A stretch of DNA of 64,000 nucleotides from assembly GCA_902628495.1 (NCBI GenBank), contig CACONH010000002.1, forward strand, positions 1-64,000. The letters are read 5' to 3'. Under the pieces are notes generated by a model. The model ran no database searches. It had not been told where the DNA came from and saw only the letters and a list, made by a program, of their open reading frames with translations. Positions 62,316 through 64,000 of the stretch are shown here, in pieces. A program made the position numbers and the translations under genes. The stretch is from an uncultured Pelagibacteraceae bacterium. Its GTDB lineage: Bacteria; Pseudomonadota; Alphaproteobacteria; Pelagibacterales; Pelagibacteraceae. Positions within the stretch are counted from its first letter, which is position 1, and the number at the start of each line of letters is the position of its first letter.

Positions 62316-63110
62316 ATGACAATTAAATTATTAATAGTTGAAGGAAACCTACAAGAGGAAAATCAAAATTTTAAAAACGCTGGTATTCAAACACATACAG
62401 AAAGTTTAAAAGATAGTCTTGCTTACATCACTAAAGATATCGAAATAGATGTTGTTAATCCATCTGCTAATCCTAAAATTTTTGAAAATATTGGAAATTT
62501 AGAAAAATATGATGGAACAGTGTGGGGTGGTAGTAGTTTAAATATTTACAATAATACTGATGAAATTAAGAGACAAATAATGTTCATGAAAGAATGTCAA
62601 AAAAAAATAAAAAAAATTTTAGCAATTTGTTGGGGCATGCAAGTTGCTGTGGTTGCAGCCGGTGGAGAGGTTAAAAAATCATCTAATGGATCTCATATAG
62701 GTATTGCTTTTGATATTGAATTAAACCCTAATGGTCAAAGACATCCTATCTACAAAGGTAAAAAAAATAAATTTTGCTCACCAGCTTTTAATTTTGATGA
62801 AGTTGTTACTCTACCAAAAGATGCGATTTTATTAGCCTCAAATAATATCAATAAAATTTCAAGCATATCTTTTAATCATGAAAAAAGTGAAATATGGGGA
62901 ATTCAGTATCATCCAGAGATTAAATACGAAAAAATGATAGAATTAATTAAATTTAGAAAAGATAGATTAATAAATCAAAGAAAAGCTTTTAAATCATATG
63001 ATGAAATCGATCATCATATAAGTTTGATAAAAAATGAATTATCAAAATCTGAAATAAATCATAGAATGATAGAGTTAAAGAACTGGCTAGGTAGCATAAA
63101 TGGAAATTAA
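62316..63110 (+). CDS. Class-I glutamine amidotransferase (GMP synthase-like domain)
   Basis: ILAICWGMQVAV nucleophile region; WGIQYHPEI His/Glu motif. Confidence 0.8.
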   Translation: MTIKLLIVEGNLQEENQNFKNAGIQTHTESLKDSLAYITKDIEIDVVNPSANPKIFENIGNLEKYDGTVWGGSSLNIYNNTDEIKRQIMFMKECQKKIKKILAICWGMQVAVVAAGGEVKKSSNGSHIGIAFDIELNPNGQRHPIYKGKKNKFCSPAFNFDEVVTLPKDAILLASNNINKISSISFNHEKSEIWGIQYHPEIKYEKMIELIKFRKDRLINQRKAFKSYDEIDHHISLIKNELSKSEINHRMIELKNWLGSINGN

Positions 63111-64000
63111 ATCTAAAAATGACATTATAGATTATTTTGCATCAGGTATTAAACAAGATGAATTAATAGGTGTGGAGAATGAGCAGTTTTTATTCAATGT
63201 TAAAACAAACAAAAGAGCTGAATATGAAAATATTAAAAGATTATTTAAAATTTTTATAACTAAATTTGGTTGGCAAGAAATTAAAGAAAATGAAAATTTA
63301 ATAGGGTTAAAATATAATGGTAAATCAATATCGCTAGAGCCTGGAAATCAAATTGAGTTATCAGGGGATAAATTAAAAAATATTCATGAGGTTTGTGTAG
63401 AGTTACACAATTTTCAAAAAGAATTAGACTCAGCTTGTTTTGATACTAATTTAACAAATATGGCAACAGGGTACGATCCTGTGACTAAATTAAAGGACGC
63501 ACCCAATAATCCGAAAGAAAGATATAAAATAATGACAAATGAAATGCCAAAAGGTGGCGAGCTAAGTTTGAATATGATGTATCAAACATCTGGAACACAA
63601 GTAAATATGGACTATAGCTCTGAAGAAGATTTTAAAAAAAAATTTAAGTTGATGTGCTACTTAACACCTTTAACAATTGGTATATTTGCTAATTCAGCTG
63701 TATATGAAAACAGAGCAAGTGGTTATTTATCTTACCGTGCAAAAGTCTGGCAAAATACAGCAAGAGCAGGTCTACCAAAAATATTTTTAGAAAACATGGA
63801 TTTTGAAAAATATGCAGATTTTATTATTAAATTTCCTTTATTGTTTATTGAAAAAAATAACTCTTACCATTATGGGGGTGACCAAACATTCAAAGACTTT
63901 ATGGAGGGAAATTTACAATCAAACAAATCCATACCGACTGATAAGGACCTTGGACTGCATTTAAGTACAATATTTACCGAGGTAAGATTAAAAAAATATT
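63100..64000 (+). CDS. gshA: Glutamate-cysteine ligase (GCS2-type), truncated by the window end
   Basis: Not in the ORF track because no stop lies in the window. Translation from ATG 63100: MEIKSKNDIIDYFASGIKQDELIGVENEQFLF..., ISLEPGNQIELSG, MMYQTSGTQVNMDY, YRAKVWQNT. Confidence 0.85.
   Translation, partial: MEIKSKNDIIDYFASGIKQDELIGVENEQFLFNVKTNKRAEYENIKRLFKIFITKFGWQEIKENENLIGLKYNGKSISLEPGNQIELSGDKLKNIHEVCVELHNFQKELDSACFDTNLTNMATGYDPVTKLKDAPNNPKERYKIMTNEMPKGGELSLNMMYQTSGTQVNMDYSSEEDFKKKFKLMCYLTPLTIGIFANSAVYENRASGYLSYRAKVWQNTARAGLPKIFLENMDFEKYADFIIKFPLLFIEKNNSYHYGGDQTFKDFMEGNLQSNKSIPTDKDLGLHLSTIFTEVRLKKY

Overview
The window is AT-rich, gene-dense and looks like a streamlined alphaproteobacterial chromosome of SAR11/Pelagibacterales type (judged from protein families, gene order and base composition; no search was run). 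It is mostly core metabolism. Blocks, left to right: thyX; a beta-propeller plus autotransporter-like protein; mrp; hflKC-DUF2065-Do protease-miaA; one long co-directional run ilvB-ilvH-ilvC-leuA-mreBCD-mrdA-rodA; small redox and transport genes; a TRAP transporter beside the 5-oxoprolinase genes pxpA/pxpBC and panB; a nitrogenous-compound region (eutA-like, doeA-like, potA/potD/potB/potC-type ABC transporter, FadN-like fusion, agmatinase-family, ALDH, M20 deacylase); acnA; bamB-like; photolyase; DpaL-like; glyoxalase; a Tat-leader small subunit plus GMC oxidoreductase pair; gpsA-like; and a glutamine-amidotransferase overlapping a gshA truncated by the window edge. I saw no rRNA, tRNA, CRISPR array, transposase, integrase or phage module. 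The best leads are mostly non-coding: (1) a palindrome-overlapped promoter plus structured leader in front of the Tat/GMC oxidoreductase pair; (2) a long hairpin abutting the ilvB start codon that also covers a promoter suggesting a leaderless mRNA; (3) a perfect 10-bp stem just before the lysE-family start; (4) intra-operon terminators after both periplasmic binding-protein genes that are followed by their permeases; (5) all eight tail-to-tail gene junctions overlapping or nearly so. The best protein-level lead is an ectoine-type eutA/doeA pair next to a Pot-type transporter without the rest of the ectoine pathway.
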